Shown here one piece after another: positions 1-9,938 of a DNA stretch of 64,000 nt (positions are counted from its first letter, which is position 1; every line of letters begins with the position of its first letter). Where the stretch lies: positions 124,001 through 188,000 of the forward strand of contig NZ_JANIBM010000002.1 of assembly GCF_024505045.1 (NCBI RefSeq). Reading direction: 5' to 3'. Source of the stretch: Methylomonas aurea. GTDB lineage: Bacteria; Pseudomonadota; Gammaproteobacteria; Methylococcales; Methylomonadaceae. A program made the translations under genes and the position numbers. Under the pieces are notes generated by a model. It was not told the DNA's origin. It ran no database searches and saw nothing but the letters and a program-made list of their open reading frames with translations.

Positions 1-2
1 TT

Positions 3-323
3 ATCGACCACGGCACCGGCGTCGTGATCGGCGAGACCGCCGTGATCGGCAGCCGGGTGCGGGTCTACCAGGCCGTGACGCTGGGCGCGAAACGCTTCGA
101 GAAAGACGACAACGGCATGCTGGTCAAGGGCAATGCCCGCCATCCTATCGTCGAGGATGATGTGGTGATTTATGCCGGCGCGACGATATTGGGCCGGATT
201 ACGATAGGCAAGGGCTCGATCATCGGCGGCAACGTCTGGTTGACCCACAGCGTGCCGCCGGGTAGCCATGTCAGCCAAGGCCAAACCCGCACCGAAATTT
301 TCGCCGCCGGCGGCGGAATTTGA
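3..323 (+). CDS. epsC: Serine O-acetyltransferase, C-terminal part (EpsC/CysE type, 5' truncated by window)
   Basis: Makes O-acetylserine from serine and acetyl-CoA, the carbon skeleton for cysteine. The reading frame is open to the left edge and starts mid-protein with I-D-H-G-T-G, whose His (bases 9-11) fits the catalytic His of the family. After it come left-handed beta-helix hexapeptides ([19 protein letters not shown]) and the typical G-N-A-R-H-P segment. The GTG at 24 is internal, not a start. It ends at TGA 321-323. Lying upstream of a family 2A encapsulin and its desulfurase, it probably supplies cysteine for that nanocompartment; this pairing is known for family 2A loci. Identity is firm, N-terminal extent unknown. 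Confidence 0.92.
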   Translation: MDHGTGVVIGETAVIGSRVRVYQAVTLGAKRFEKDDNGMLVKGNARHPIVEDDVVIYAGATILGRITIGKGSIIGGNVWLTHSVPPGSHVSQGQTRTEIFAAGGGI

Positions 324-505
324 AGTTTTTTATAAAAAAATCGGTTTAACCGAAAACTTTTTTACCGAACGCATTTTCAATGCGCTGCCAACAAAATTTT
401 ACGAAAAAACAACGAGATAAAATGAATTGGCTGCGCGTAACGCGTTTTCTTAATTTCGCTAAACGTTATTTTTAGATAAGCATATTCAGTAACTCGATAA
501 CGGCC

Positions 506-548
506 GCTGGTTCAGAGTCGGCGCGGCTTGACAGCCTTTCGAACCAGC
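506..548 (+). promoter_or_regulatory. Stem-loop in encapsulin leader
   Basis: GCTGGTTC at 506-513 pairs perfectly with GAACCAGC at 541-548. The 27-base loop holds a smaller hairpin (GGCT-TGAC-AGCC). The structure is visible in sequence; a regulatory role is inference. Confidence 0.45.
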
Positions 549-589
549 CAGTATCTTGATATTAATCATCCGCTGACCGGACCACCGGA

Positions 590-643
590 AGCCAATGAAT
601 CTTGACCGTTTTAATGACGGCCGAGGCTCATTGGCTTTTTTTT
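590..643 (+). terminator. Rho-independent terminator-like hairpin upstream of the encapsulin gene
   Basis: AGCCAATGA (590-598) pairs with TCATTGGCT (628-636), followed at once by an eight-T run (636-643). The loop contains a short inner stem (CCGT/ACGG). The form is that of an intrinsic terminator on the plus strand. Because it lies 105 bases before the encapsulin start and about 270 bases after the acetyltransferase stop, it may end a small RNA or act as an attenuator. Confidence 0.65.
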
Positions 644-748
644 GGCCTGAAGAAAAGTAATGTTCCGGGCCGGTTTCCGCTGCGGCGGATGCAAAAAAGA
701 ATCGCCACGGCGATTTTCAATTACCACTACACCACTTAGGGAGTTGTT

Positions 749-1666
749 ATGTCGGATATCCATGAAGCCCATACCGCGTTAGGCGACGTCGCCGCGCGCA
801 CTTTATCGAACGCCACCAAAACCGTGCCGATGATGGGCACGATTACGCCGCGCTGGCTGGTTCACCTGTTGCCTTGGGTACCGGTCGAAGCGGGTATTTA
901 TCGGGTCAACAAAGTTAAAAGCGAAACCAGCATTGCCGTCGATTGCTCCAGCCTGGACGAGAAAGTGCTGCCGCAAACCTTCGTCGATTACGAAGAGTGG
1001 GGCCGCGAATACCGCCTGAATGCGGTCAACACCGTATTGGACGTGCACACCCGCGTCGCCGACTTGTATAGCAGCCCGCACAACCAAATCCACGAGCAAT
1101 TGCGGCTGACCATCGAAACCGTCAAAGAGCGCCAGGAGAGCGAACTGATCAACAACGCCGAATACGGTCTGTTGAATAACGTCGCCGAGTCGCAAAAGGT
1201 CAAAACCCGCAAGGGCTCGCCAACCCCGGACGATCTGGACGAACTGATCGCCCGGGTCTGGAAGGAACCGGCGTTTTTCCTGGCGCATCCGCGCGCCATA
1301 GCCGCCTTCGGCCGTGAAGCCACCCGTCGCGGCACGCCGCCGCCGACCGTGTCTTTGTTCGGTTCGCAGTTCCTGACTTGGCGGGGATTGCCGTTGATTC
1401 CGACCGACAAGCTGAAAATCACCAACGGTAAAACCAACATCCTGTTGCTGCGTACCGGCGAAAGCCGCCAAGGCGTAGTCGGTTTGTACCAACCGAATCT
1501 GACCGACGAACTGAGCATGGGCTTGTCGGTCCGCTTCATGGGCATCAACCACAAAGCGATTGCGTCCTATTTGGTGTCGCTGTATTGCTCGCTGGCGATT
1601 TTGACCGACGATGCGATCGGCGTGCTCGAAAACGTCGAAGTGGACAACTACTATGACTACGCCTAA
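749..1666 (+). CDS. srpI: Family 2A encapsulin shell protein (SrpI type)
   Basis: Shell protein of an HK97-fold nanocompartment. The 305-residue length and the order of conserved blocks fit family 2A encapsulins such as SrpI of Synechococcus elongatus: an N-terminal arm with R-T-L-S-N-A-T-K-T, the segment T-P-R-W-L-V-H-L-L-P-W-V, an acidic P-x-T-F-V-D-Y-E-E-W motif, and an A-domain-like region ending N-Y-Y-D-Y-A. It begins at ATG 749 behind GGGAG. Its last 14 bases overlap the start of the next gene, so shell and cargo are almost certainly co-translated. Family members characterised so far enclose a cysteine desulfurase and are tied to sulfur starvation and sulfur storage. Identity is by recognition of the family, strengthened by the cargo neighbour. 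Confidence 0.93.
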   Translation: MSDIHEAHTALGDVAARTLSNATKTVPMMGTITPRWLVHLLPWVPVEAGIYRVNKVKSETSIAVDCSSLDEKVLPQTFVDYEEWGREYRLNAVNTVLDVHTRVADLYSSPHNQIHEQLRLTIETVKERQESELINNAEYGLLNNVAESQKVKTRKGSPTPDDLDELIARVWKEPAFFLAHPRAIAAFGREATRRGTPPPTVSLFGSQFLTWRGLPLIPTDKLKITNGKTNILLLRTGESRQGVVGLYQPNLTDELSMGLSVRFMGINHKAIASYLVSLYCSLAILTDDAIGVLENVEVDNYYDYA

Positions 1667-3458
1667 TCCGGATTTGGCCGCGTTGGCGCAACAAGCGTTG
1701 AATGGCGGCCCGGCGCCGGCCGGTCTGCCGGACGCGGCGGAACTGACCCGCTTGGCCAACCTGTACTTCAGCGCTACGCCGACGACCGACGGCGCAGCCA
1801 TCGACAACGTGCCGCCATCAGCGGCGGCGGCAGCGCCGTCGTTTCATTCGGTACCGGCCGGCTTTAACCGCCGTCCGGGCATCGACGACGGTTTTGTGCC
1901 CACGGCGCCGAGTGCGGCCGCGTTTGGCGAGCACTACAGCGATGCGATCGACAATGTCCCGCATTCGGCAGCCACTTTGGCGCCGGCCGCAAACGTAGCC
2001 TCCGGTTTCGAGCGGCTGCCCGGTATCGACCAAAATGCGCTGTCGGGCTTGGTGTCGCGTAGCTTCGGTCTGCCCGGCGAAGCGGAACTGAAACAAGCCT
2101 TGGCCGCCAAGCCTGGCAACTTGGTGGGTTCCAAACCGCCGGCAGCGGCTTCGTCGTTTTATTTTTTGCACGATTTGGCGGCATTGGGCAGAAATGCCGA
2201 TTTGACCTCGCTCGGTAACGCGCATCCGCCTTTCGACGTGCATGCAGTGCGCAAGGATTTTCCAATCCTCGCGGAACGCGTCAACGGCTATCCGCTGGCC
2301 TGGCTCGATAACGCCGCGACCACGCAAAAGCCGCAATGCGTGATCGACCGGATTTCCGAGTTTTATCGACACGAGAACTCGAATATCCACCGCGCCGCGC
2401 ATGAACTGGCGGCGCGGGCCACCGACGCTTACGAGGGTGCTCGGGATACCGTGGCGCGTTTCATCAATGCGTCGTCGGCCGACGATATCGTGTTCGTGCG
2501 CGGTTCCACCGAGGCGATCAATCTGGTCGCGCAAAGCTGGGGCCGGCAATTTATCGGCCAAGGCGACGAGATTGTCATCAGCTGGCTGGAGCATCACGCC
2601 AACATTGTGCCGTGGCAGCAGCTATGCCAGGAAACCGGCGCGGTATTGCGGGTGATTCCGGTCGACGACGACGGTCAGGTGATTTTGGCCGAGTACCAAA
2701 AATTGCTGAACGCCAAAACCAAGCTGGTATCGTTCACCCAGGTTTCGAACGCCTTGGGTACCGTAACGCCGGCGGCGGAAATGATCGAACTGGCGCATCG
2801 GGCGGGCGCCAAGGTGTTGCTGGACGGCGCGCAATCGGTGTCGCATTTGCGGGTCGATGTGCAAAGTCTGGACTGCGATTGGTTCGTGTTTTCCGGCCAC
2901 AAGATCTTCGGCCCGACCGGAATCGGCGTGTTGTACGGCAAGCCGGAATTGCTGGCAGCCACCCAGCCGTGGCAGGGCGGCGGCAACATGATCGAGGACG
3001 TCACCTTCGAGAAAACCGTCTACCAGCCGGCCCCGGCCAAATTCGAAGCCGGTACCGGCAACATCGCCGATGCGGTAGGTTTGGGCGCGGCGCTGGATTA
3101 TTTGAGCCGAATCGGCATCGAGAACGTGGCCCGTTACGAGCACGAGTTGCTGGAATACGGCATGCACGCGCTACGCATGATTCCGGGTTTGCGCTTGATC
3201 GGCACCGCGCCGGACAAAACCAGCGTGCTGTCGTTCGTACTGGCCGGCCATAGTACGCAGGATGTCGGCAAAGCCTTGAATGAAGCCGGCATCGCCGTGC
3301 GTTCCGGTCACCACTGCGCCCAGCCGATTCTGCGCCGGTTTGGCTTGGAAGCGACGGTCAGGCCTTCGCTGGCGTTCTACAACACCTACGAAGAAATCGA
3401 TCGCCTGGCGGCCGTGGTCAAACGCCTGCAGTGCTCTAAAACCCATTTCAGCGGTTAG
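1653..3458 (+). CDS. Encapsulin cargo cysteine desulfurase with N-terminal loading domain (SufS-like)
   Basis: PLP-dependent desulfurase (L-cysteine to alanine plus enzyme persulfide) fused to an N-terminal encapsulation region. I chose ATG 1653, which overlaps the shell gene stop; this gives 601 residues. Residues 1 to about 195 are Ala/Pro/Gly-rich and probably disordered. They carry an L-T-R-L-A-N-L-Y-F motif near 31-39 and two similar blocks (49-78 and 98-126: A-I-D-N-V-P ... P-G-I-D). The SufS-like catalytic part follows: the PLP lysine is in S-G-H-K (K417) and the active-site cysteine in S-G-H-H-C-A-Q-P (C555). About 195 residues longer than plain SufS, as expected for family 2A cargo. 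Its place inside the shell is inferred from homologues. Confidence 0.93.
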   Translation: MTTPNPDLAALAQQALNGGPAPAGLPDAAELTRLANLYFSATPTTDGAAIDNVPPSAAAAAPSFHSVPAGFNRRPGIDDGFVPTAPSAAAFGEHYSDAIDNVPHSAATLAPAANVASGFERLPGIDQNALSGLVSRSFGLPGEAELKQALAAKPGNLVGSKPPAAASSFYFLHDLAALGRNADLTSLGNAHPPFDVHAVRKDFPILAERVNGYPLAWLDNAATTQKPQCVIDRISEFYRHENSNIHRAAHELAARATDAYEGARDTVARFINASSADDIVFVRGSTEAINLVAQSWGRQFIGQGDEIVISWLEHHANIVPWQQLCQETGAVLRVIPVDDDGQVILAEYQKLLNAKTKLVSFTQVSNALGTVTPAAEMIELAHRAGAKVLLDGAQSVSHLRVDVQSLDCDWFVFSGHKIFGPTGIGVLYGKPELLAATQPWQGGGNMIEDVTFEKTVYQPAPAKFEAGTGNIADAVGLGAALDYLSRIGIENVARYEHELLEYGMHALRMIPGLRLIGTAPDKTSVLSFVLAGHSTQDVGKALNEAGIAVRSGHHCAQPILRRFGLEATVRPSLAFYNTYEEIDRLAAVVKRLQCSKTHFSG

Positions 3459-3463
3459 TTAAG

Positions 3464-3494
3464 AGCGGGACCGGGCAATCGCCCCGGTTCCGCT
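3464..3494. terminator. Hairpin between convergent genes
   Basis: Bases 3464-3475 pair with 3483-3494 over 12 base pairs with one G-T wobble and a seven-base loop. It sits between the desulfurase stop and the stop of the leftward EAL-like gene. There is no T-run, so it may act as a bidirectional RNA 3' end or a weak terminator. Confidence 0.45.
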
Positions 3495-3500
3495 TGCCAT

Positions 3501-4400
3501 TCACGAAAATGCGCGTCGGCTTTGGTAAGTCTCGGCCTTGCCGGCCAGATAGTCAGAATCGCGTTTATTCGCCGACGTCACCGGCAGCTCGAAATAGCGG
3601 CCTTGCACCAAGCTGAAGCCGCTTTGTCTGGCCAACGCCGCGCTGCGCTTGTCGGCGACATCCAATAGCAGGCTGCGGCCATTGACCGATGCGACCAGGC
3701 TGTTCAGTTGCTGGATTTTGCCCAGCAACTGGTTGTCTCTGACTTGATCCAAATGCTCGGCGGATAAGCCGACAAAATCCGGCGATACCCTCGAGATTAA
3801 TTCCAGCGCGGCTTTTTCCAGCGACTGGATGTCGAATTTCAACGCCAGCCGGTAACCGCGCCGTTGGTAATTTTCCAGACCTTTTTGCAAGGACGGAAAG
3901 AAGCGGGCGTAAGCGTTGCTGACGCTCAGCGCAATCGCCACGTTACTGGTTTGCAAGCCGCATTTGACGATGATTTCTTCGAAGTAAGCGCCGTGGTCCT
4001 CCTTCACGCCCAAAATATGCCGCGGATCGACGTAGAGAAATAGCAATTCGTCCAGATGCGACTGCGGCAGGTAATTCAGCATGTGCACGGTGCGGGTCAG
4101 CCGGTCGAAGTTGATCACCGAATCGCTGTTGTCGGGAGCTTGAGGCAGGCTGAGCAGACTGTCCAGCTCGTTACCCAACAGCGTCTGTACCGGATTCGCC
4201 GCGACCGTCAATTGCGCGATACGGCCGACGATATGCGATGTACGTAAGGTTTCCCGAATCGGCGCCAGGTTGCTGCCGACTTTTATGGGTCCAAACAAGC
4301 CGTGAACCTCGCCGTTTTCGAGTAAAAACGGCCGGTAACCTTCGTTATGTTCCTGCTCCAAACGGTCGTTAAAATATTCCACTAGTTGCTGCAAAGGCAT
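3501..4400 (-). CDS. Degenerate EAL-domain protein
   Basis: 299 residues. From about residue 115 on, the sequence follows the EAL phosphodiesterase fold: a beta strand L-F-L-Y-V-D-P, an A-L-S-V-S-N stretch in place of the usual N-x-S, a helix ending R-R-G-Y-R-L-A-L-K-F-D where catalytic members have G-x-x-x-A-L-D-D-F-G, then S-P-D-F-V-G-L-S in place of the K-I-D strand. No EAL, D-D-F-G or K-x-D motif survives, so c-di-GMP hydrolysis is unlikely. The N-terminal 110 residues do not match a domain I know. It could be a protein-binding regulator like YdiV. Starts at ATG 4400 and diverges from the ATPase operon. Confidence 0.6.
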   Translation of the reverse strand: MPLQQLVEYFNDRLEQEHNEGYRPFLLENGEVHGLFGPIKVGSNLAPIRETLRTSHIVGRIAQLTVAANPVQTLLGNELDSLLSLPQAPDNSDSVINFDRLTRTVHMLNYLPQSHLDELLFLYVDPRHILGVKEDHGAYFEEIIVKCGLQTSNVAIALSVSNAYARFFPSLQKGLENYQRRGYRLALKFDIQSLEKAALELISRVSPDFVGLSAEHLDQVRDNQLLGKIQQLNSLVASVNGRSLLLDVADKRSAALARQSGFSLVQGRYFELPVTSANKRDSDYLAGKAETYQSRRAFS

Positions 4401-4515
4401 GATCGCTTCCTCTCGAATAAAGTTGTAGAGCGGGCAAACAGCCGGATGGCACTATCCCGGCCGGCGCTATACCGAGCAATGTTAATGGCTGTTGTTTGTG
4501 AGATAAAACGATATT

Positions 4516-4530
4516 ATTAGAATTGCTAAT
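4516..4530. promoter_or_regulatory. Small inverted repeat in divergent promoter region
   Basis: ATTAG-AATTG-CTAAT in the AT-rich 221-base gap between the leftward EAL-like gene and the rightward ATPase operon. A possible operator for one or both; no protein can be assigned. Confidence 0.25.
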
Positions 4531-4603
4531 CTCAATTTTTGATAAATATGAGGCTGCAAGGCGCGCCGGTGCGGCGCTGGTGAAAAACCGGGCTTAGGAG
4601 TAG

Positions 4604-6477
<1,874 letters not shown>

Positions 6478-6479
6478 CC

Positions 6480-6758
6480 ATGAGTTTTCGCAATAAATTG
6501 ATCGAATTCACCCGGCGCGATGCGCGGCGCTTGCAGGAACAACGCCGGCAATCGGCGTCCTGGCTCGGTTTGTTGCTGTACGGTGGTACGCTGGGCCTGT
6601 TGTTTGTCGTGCCCATCGTCGCCGGCGCCTACCTGGGGCGTTGGCTGGATACGTTGGCGGACGGTTATTCGGTGCGCTGGACCGTCAGCCTGATCGTGTT
6701 GGGCATTGTGGTTGGTGCTTACAATGCGCTGCGGTTTTTACAGGAGCATTCGCGATGA
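6480..6758 (+). CDS. atpQ: AtpI/AtpQ-like small membrane protein of the N-ATPase
   Basis: 92 residues: a basic N-terminus (R-R-D-A-R-R), then two transmembrane helices, about 28-50 and 63-85, joined by a G-R-W-L-D-T loop. This is the AtpI-like 'Q' gene of N-ATPase operons, thought to help rotor assembly or Mg2+ entry. The stop overlaps the atpB start, so there is no room for the atpR gene that normally follows. Confidence 0.78.
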   Translation: MSFRNKLIEFTRRDARRLQEQRRQSASWLGLLLYGGTLGLLFVVPIVAGAYLGRWLDTLADGYSVRWTVSLIVLGIVVGAYNALRFLQEHSR

Positions 6759-7441
6759 CCGAGCCCGACCTTGCCTTGCATCTCGGACCGTTGGCGATCA
6801 GCGGCACGGTGTTGACCACCTGGGGCGTGATGGCCGGATTTACCTTGCTGGCGTTACTGCTGCGCTTGCCGGCGAAGGGCGGATTGGCGCGGCTGCATAC
6901 TGCGCTGGAGGCGGTGGTGGTGGCGATCGAAGGCGCAATCGGCGAGGTGCTGCCGGCAGCTGCGGTGCGACGGGTATTGCCGTTCGTCGCGACGCTGTGG
7001 CTGTTCGTGTTGGTCGCCAATCTGGTCGGCCTGATTCCGGGGTTGCATTCGCCAACCCGTGATTTATCGGCCACGGCCGCACTGGCGGTACTGGTGTTCG
7101 CCTCGACCCACTGGTTCGGCATTCGCGACCGCGGCCTGCGCAACCATCTGCGCCACTACATCGAACCCAGCGTGATCCTGCTACCGTTTCATATCATCAG
7201 CGAATTGACCAGGACGCTGGCCTTGGCGATTCGTTTGTTCGGCAACGTCATGAGTCTGGAAATGGCCGCGTTGCTGGTATTGCTGATCGCCGGCTTTTTG
7301 GTGCCGGTGCCGCTGTTAATGCTGCACGTGGTCGAAGCCGTGGTGCAGGCCTATATCTTCGGCATGCTGGCCTTGATTTACATCGCCGGCGCGCTGGAAC
7401 CCAACGAATCCGACACTTCAGCCACGGAGACTCCGTCATGA
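6755..7441 (+). CDS. atpB: N-type ATPase subunit a
   Basis: Stator channel subunit of the membrane sector. I chose ATG 6755, which overlaps the previous stop by four bases, giving 228 residues; an upstream in-frame start would only extend it into atpQ. It has several membrane helices and the essential arginine in L-A-I-R-L-F-G-N (R160), which faces the c-ring carboxylate. The last helix carries [12 protein letters not shown], a close match to the E/Q/Y residues of F-type subunit a. Ends in ATGA overlap with atpE. Confidence 0.93.
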   Translation: MTEPDLALHLGPLAISGTVLTTWGVMAGFTLLALLLRLPAKGGLARLHTALEAVVVAIEGAIGEVLPAAAVRRVLPFVATLWLFVLVANLVGLIPGLHSPTRDLSATAALAVLVFASTHWFGIRDRGLRNHLRHYIEPSVILLPFHIISELTRTLALAIRLFGNVMSLEMAALLVLLIAGFLVPVPLLMLHVVEAVVQAYIFGMLALIYIAGALEPNESDTSATETPS

Positions 7442-7704
7442 CCGATTTACACCTGTTCAGCATCATCTCCACCGGCGTGGCCGGCTTGGTCATCGCCCTG
7501 GGCACGATGCTGCCGGCCATCGCGATGGGCAAGGCCATTGCCAGCGCGTTGGAGGCGCTGGCGCGGCAGCCGGAAGCGGAAAAAACCATCACCCGCACCT
7601 TATTTATCGGTTTGGCGATGATCGAATCGCTGGCGATTTATTGTCTGGTGGTGGCGTTGATCGTGCTGTTCCGCAATCCATTGCTGGAATATTTTCTGAG
7701 TTAG
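7438..7704 (+). CDS. atpE: N-type ATPase rotor subunit c
   Basis: 88-residue hairpin: helix 1 about 8-40, polar loop A-R-Q-P-E (42-46), helix 2 about 52-80. The ion-carrying carboxylate is E63 in M-I-E-S-L-A-I-Y. Set against the Ilyobacter tartaricus Na+ rotor, P26, S64 and Y68 are kept, but the position of ligand Q32 is M30, V63 is M61 and T67 is L65. This favours proton rather than sodium coupling (inference from alignment by eye). Overlaps atpB; 46 bases before atpF. Confidence 0.93.
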   Translation: MTDLHLFSIISTGVAGLVIALGTMLPAIAMGKAIASALEALARQPEAEKTITRTLFIGLAMIESLAIYCLVVALIVLFRNPLLEYFLS

Positions 7705-7750
7705 TCCGCCGAGTGATCGGTATCGCCCTCCAATCCACCGGACTTCAGCC

Positions 7751-8506
7751 ATGATGCAACTCGACTGGACCACGTTTATTTTGGAAATCCTCAATTTCCT
7801 GGTGCTGGTGTGGATACTGCAGCGTTTTCTGTACCGGCCGGTTTTGGCGTTACTGGACGCCCGCCAGCAACGCATCAACCAGCAAACCGAGCGCGCCGCG
7901 CAATTGCACGCCGAAGCCGAAGCCTTGCAAAGCCAGTACCAGGCGCGCCTGGCGGATTGGCAGCAACAACAGGATGCCGCGCGTCGGGCGTTGGAGGAAG
8001 AGTTGGCGCAACTGCGCAGCAGCGAATTGGACGCGCTGCGGAAAACTTTGGCCGACGAAGAAGCCAAGTTTCGGGTGCGCAATCAGGCGGCCACCGCGAC
8101 CCGCGAAGCCGCCTTGATCCGCGAAGCGGCGGCCAAGGCCTACGCCCAGACCGCAGCCATGCTGCAGCGGATGGCCGGACCGGATTTGACCGGACGCATC
8201 GTCGAGATTTTCCTGGAAGATTTGCGGCAGTTGCCGGAAGCGGAGCTCGCGGCATTGCATAAAGCGGCGGCAGCTCTGATCCAGGCGTCGGCGGTGACGA
8301 TAGCCAGCGCCCACCCGTTAACCGACGCCGATCAGAGCCGGCTCGGCCAAGCGTTGTCGGCGGCGGCCGGTCGCGAGCTGGCTTTCAACTTCTCCATCGA
8401 CCCGGCCTTGATCGCCGGCGTCCGCGCCGTAGTCGGCGAATGCCAGTTGCACGCCAATTTGGCCGACGAATTGGCCTTTTTCCGCCGCCAAACCAACCAT
8501 GACTGA
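7751..8506 (+). CDS. atpF: N-type ATPase subunit b with delta-like C-terminal domain
   Basis: 251 residues, against about 156 for a normal b subunit. One N-terminal membrane helix (about 8-28, ending Q-R-F-L-Y-R-P) is followed by a long Ala/Gln/Glu-rich coiled coil to about 130. The last part (about 175-245) reads like the C-terminal domain of the delta subunit: T-I-A-S-A-H-P-L-T ... D-P-A-L-I-A-G-V-R ... L-A-D-E-L-A-F. There is no separate atpH, so this fusion probably replaces it. ATG 7754 is also possible. The 3' end overlaps atpA. Confidence 0.88.
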   Translation: MMQLDWTTFILEILNFLVLVWILQRFLYRPVLALLDARQQRINQQTERAAQLHAEAEALQSQYQARLADWQQQQDAARRALEEELAQLRSSELDALRKTLADEEAKFRVRNQAATATREAALIREAAAKAYAQTAAMLQRMAGPDLTGRIVEIFLEDLRQLPEAELAALHKAAAALIQASAVTIASAHPLTDADQSRLGQALSAAAGRELAFNFSIDPALIAGVRAVVGECQLHANLADELAFFRRQTNHD

Positions 8507-9938
8507 GCCGAACACGTCCTATCGGTTCGGCTTACGCCTATCCGAACGCGGCTGCGTGGCCGGCATCGGCGACGGCATCGCCTGGATCCGCGGTCTGCCG
8601 TCGGCCCGGCTCGACGAATTGATCGGCTTCGACGACGGTAGTTCGGGTTTGGTATTCCAACTCGGCAAGGAAGTGTTGGGCGCGATCCTGCTGTCGCAGA
8701 GCCGCGGCGTCACCGCCGGCATGGCGGTACAGCACATCGGCCGTAAATTGGAGATCGGCGTCGGCGACGCCTTGCTCGGCCGGGTAGTCGATCCGCTGGG
8801 CAGTCCGCTGGACGGTTTGCCGGCGCCGCAAACCCGCCAGTTCCGGCCGTTGGAAGCGGCCGCACCGAGCATTATCGAACGCGATTTCGTCAGCGAGCCG
8901 TTTTATACCGGCAGCAAGATCGTCGATAGTCTGATCCCGATCGGCAAGGGCCAGCGCCAATTGATCATCGGCGACGATGGCGTCGGCAAAAGCGCCCTGG
9001 CCTTGGATGCGGTGTTGAACCAGCGCGGCCGCAATGTGTTGTGCGTCATGGTGTTGATCGGCCAACCGCGCTCGTCGGTGGCCGGCACCTTGGAAGCCTT
9101 GCGCGCCGGCGGCGCACTGGATTACACCGTGCTGGTGGTGGCCGAAGCCAACGCCTTGCCGGGCTTTCGTTATCTGGCGCCGTTTGCCGGCTGCGCGATC
9201 GCCGAGCACTGGATGCGGCTGGGCCGCGATACCCTGGTGGTCTACGACGATCTGACCCGTCACGCCCAATCCTACCGCGAGCTGTCGCTACTATTGCAGC
9301 GGCCGCCGGGCCGCGAAGCCTATCCGGGCGACATTTTTTATCTGCATTCGCGTTTGCTGGAACGCTCGACGGTGTTGAGCCTGCAACACGGCGGCGGCAG
9401 CATGACCGCGCTACCGATCATCGAAACCCGACAAGGCGAGTTGTCGGCTTACATCCCGACCAATCTGATTTCGATTACCGACGGCCAGATTTATTTCGAG
9501 AGCAAACTGTTTGCCGCCGGCATCCTGCCGGCGATCGATATCGGCCGCTCGGTGTCGCGGATCGGCGGCAAGGCCCAGCATCCGGCCATCAAAAACGCCG
9601 CTGCCCATATCCGGCTGGACTATCTGCAATTTCTGGAGCTGGAGCTATTTGCCCGCTTCGGCACCCGTCTGGAAGCCAGCGTCGAGGAAAAACTACAGCG
9701 CGGCCGGCTGTTGCGGGAAATTCTGAAGCAGGACCGCTTGCAGCCCTGGTCCGAACCGGCACATCTGGCTTGGTTGCTGGCTTACGGCGAAGGTATGCTG
9801 GCCGATCTCGCGCCGGAACAAGCGGCAGGAGTGTTGGCCTATCTGCAGCAACAACTGGCGGAGACCCGCTTGAGCTTGGATTCGCCGAAGCAGCAATGGC
9901 TGGCGGCGCTCAGGCAATGGCTGGCGGCTAAGCCATGA
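8499..9938 (+). CDS. atpA: N-type ATPase subunit alpha
   Basis: Non-catalytic nucleotide-binding subunit, 479 residues, about 25-35 shorter than ordinary alpha, mainly at the N-terminus that normally binds delta. P-loop G-D-D-G-V-G-K-S (K164), where ordinary alpha has G-D-R-Q-T-G-K-T. The arginine finger S-V-S-R-I-G-G is kept. V-Y-D-D-L-T-R-H-A and P-G-R-E-A-Y-P-G-D are classic alpha blocks. Overlaps atpF by eight bases and atpG by four. Confidence 0.92.
   Translation: MTEPNTSYRFGLRLSERGCVAGIGDGIAWIRGLPSARLDELIGFDDGSSGLVFQLGKEVLGAILLSQSRGVTAGMAVQHIGRKLEIGVGDALLGRVVDPLGSPLDGLPAPQTRQFRPLEAAAPSIIERDFVSEPFYTGSKIVDSLIPIGKGQRQLIIGDDGVGKSALALDAVLNQRGRNVLCVMVLIGQPRSSVAGTLEALRAGGALDYTVLVVAEANALPGFRYLAPFAGCAIAEHWMRLGRDTLVVYDDLTRHAQSYRELSLLLQRPPGREAYPGDIFYLHSRLLERSTVLSLQHGGGSMTALPIIETRQGELSAYIPTNLISITDGQIYFESKLFAAGILPAIDIGRSVSRIGGKAQHPAIKNAAAHIRLDYLQFLELELFARFGTRLEASVEEKLQRGRLLREILKQDRLQPWSEPAHLAWLLAYGEGMLADLAPEQAAGVLAYLQQQLAETRLSLDSPKQQWLAALRQWLAAKP

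Larger units (their letters stand above)
324..748 (+). other. 425-base gene-free region: leader of the encapsulin operon
   Basis: No convincing open frame. It begins AT-rich, with a weak palindrome at 341-353 followed by a short T-run (358-363) that could end the acetyltransferase transcript. A strong hairpin at 506-548, a terminator-like hairpin at 590-643 and a small hairpin at 700-715 follow (listed separately). A ribosome binding site (GGGAG, about 740-744) precedes the encapsulin ATG at 749. I could not place a convincing sigma-70 promoter. The row of structures suggests either a small RNA ending at 643 or an attenuated leader. Confidence 0.6.

Noticed and set aside
803-1807. Long leftward open frame (334 codons) opposite the encapsulin and cargo genes
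   Set aside because: Arg/Gln/Val-rich translation with no family likeness, antisense to a clear gene; a product of GC-rich codon structure.
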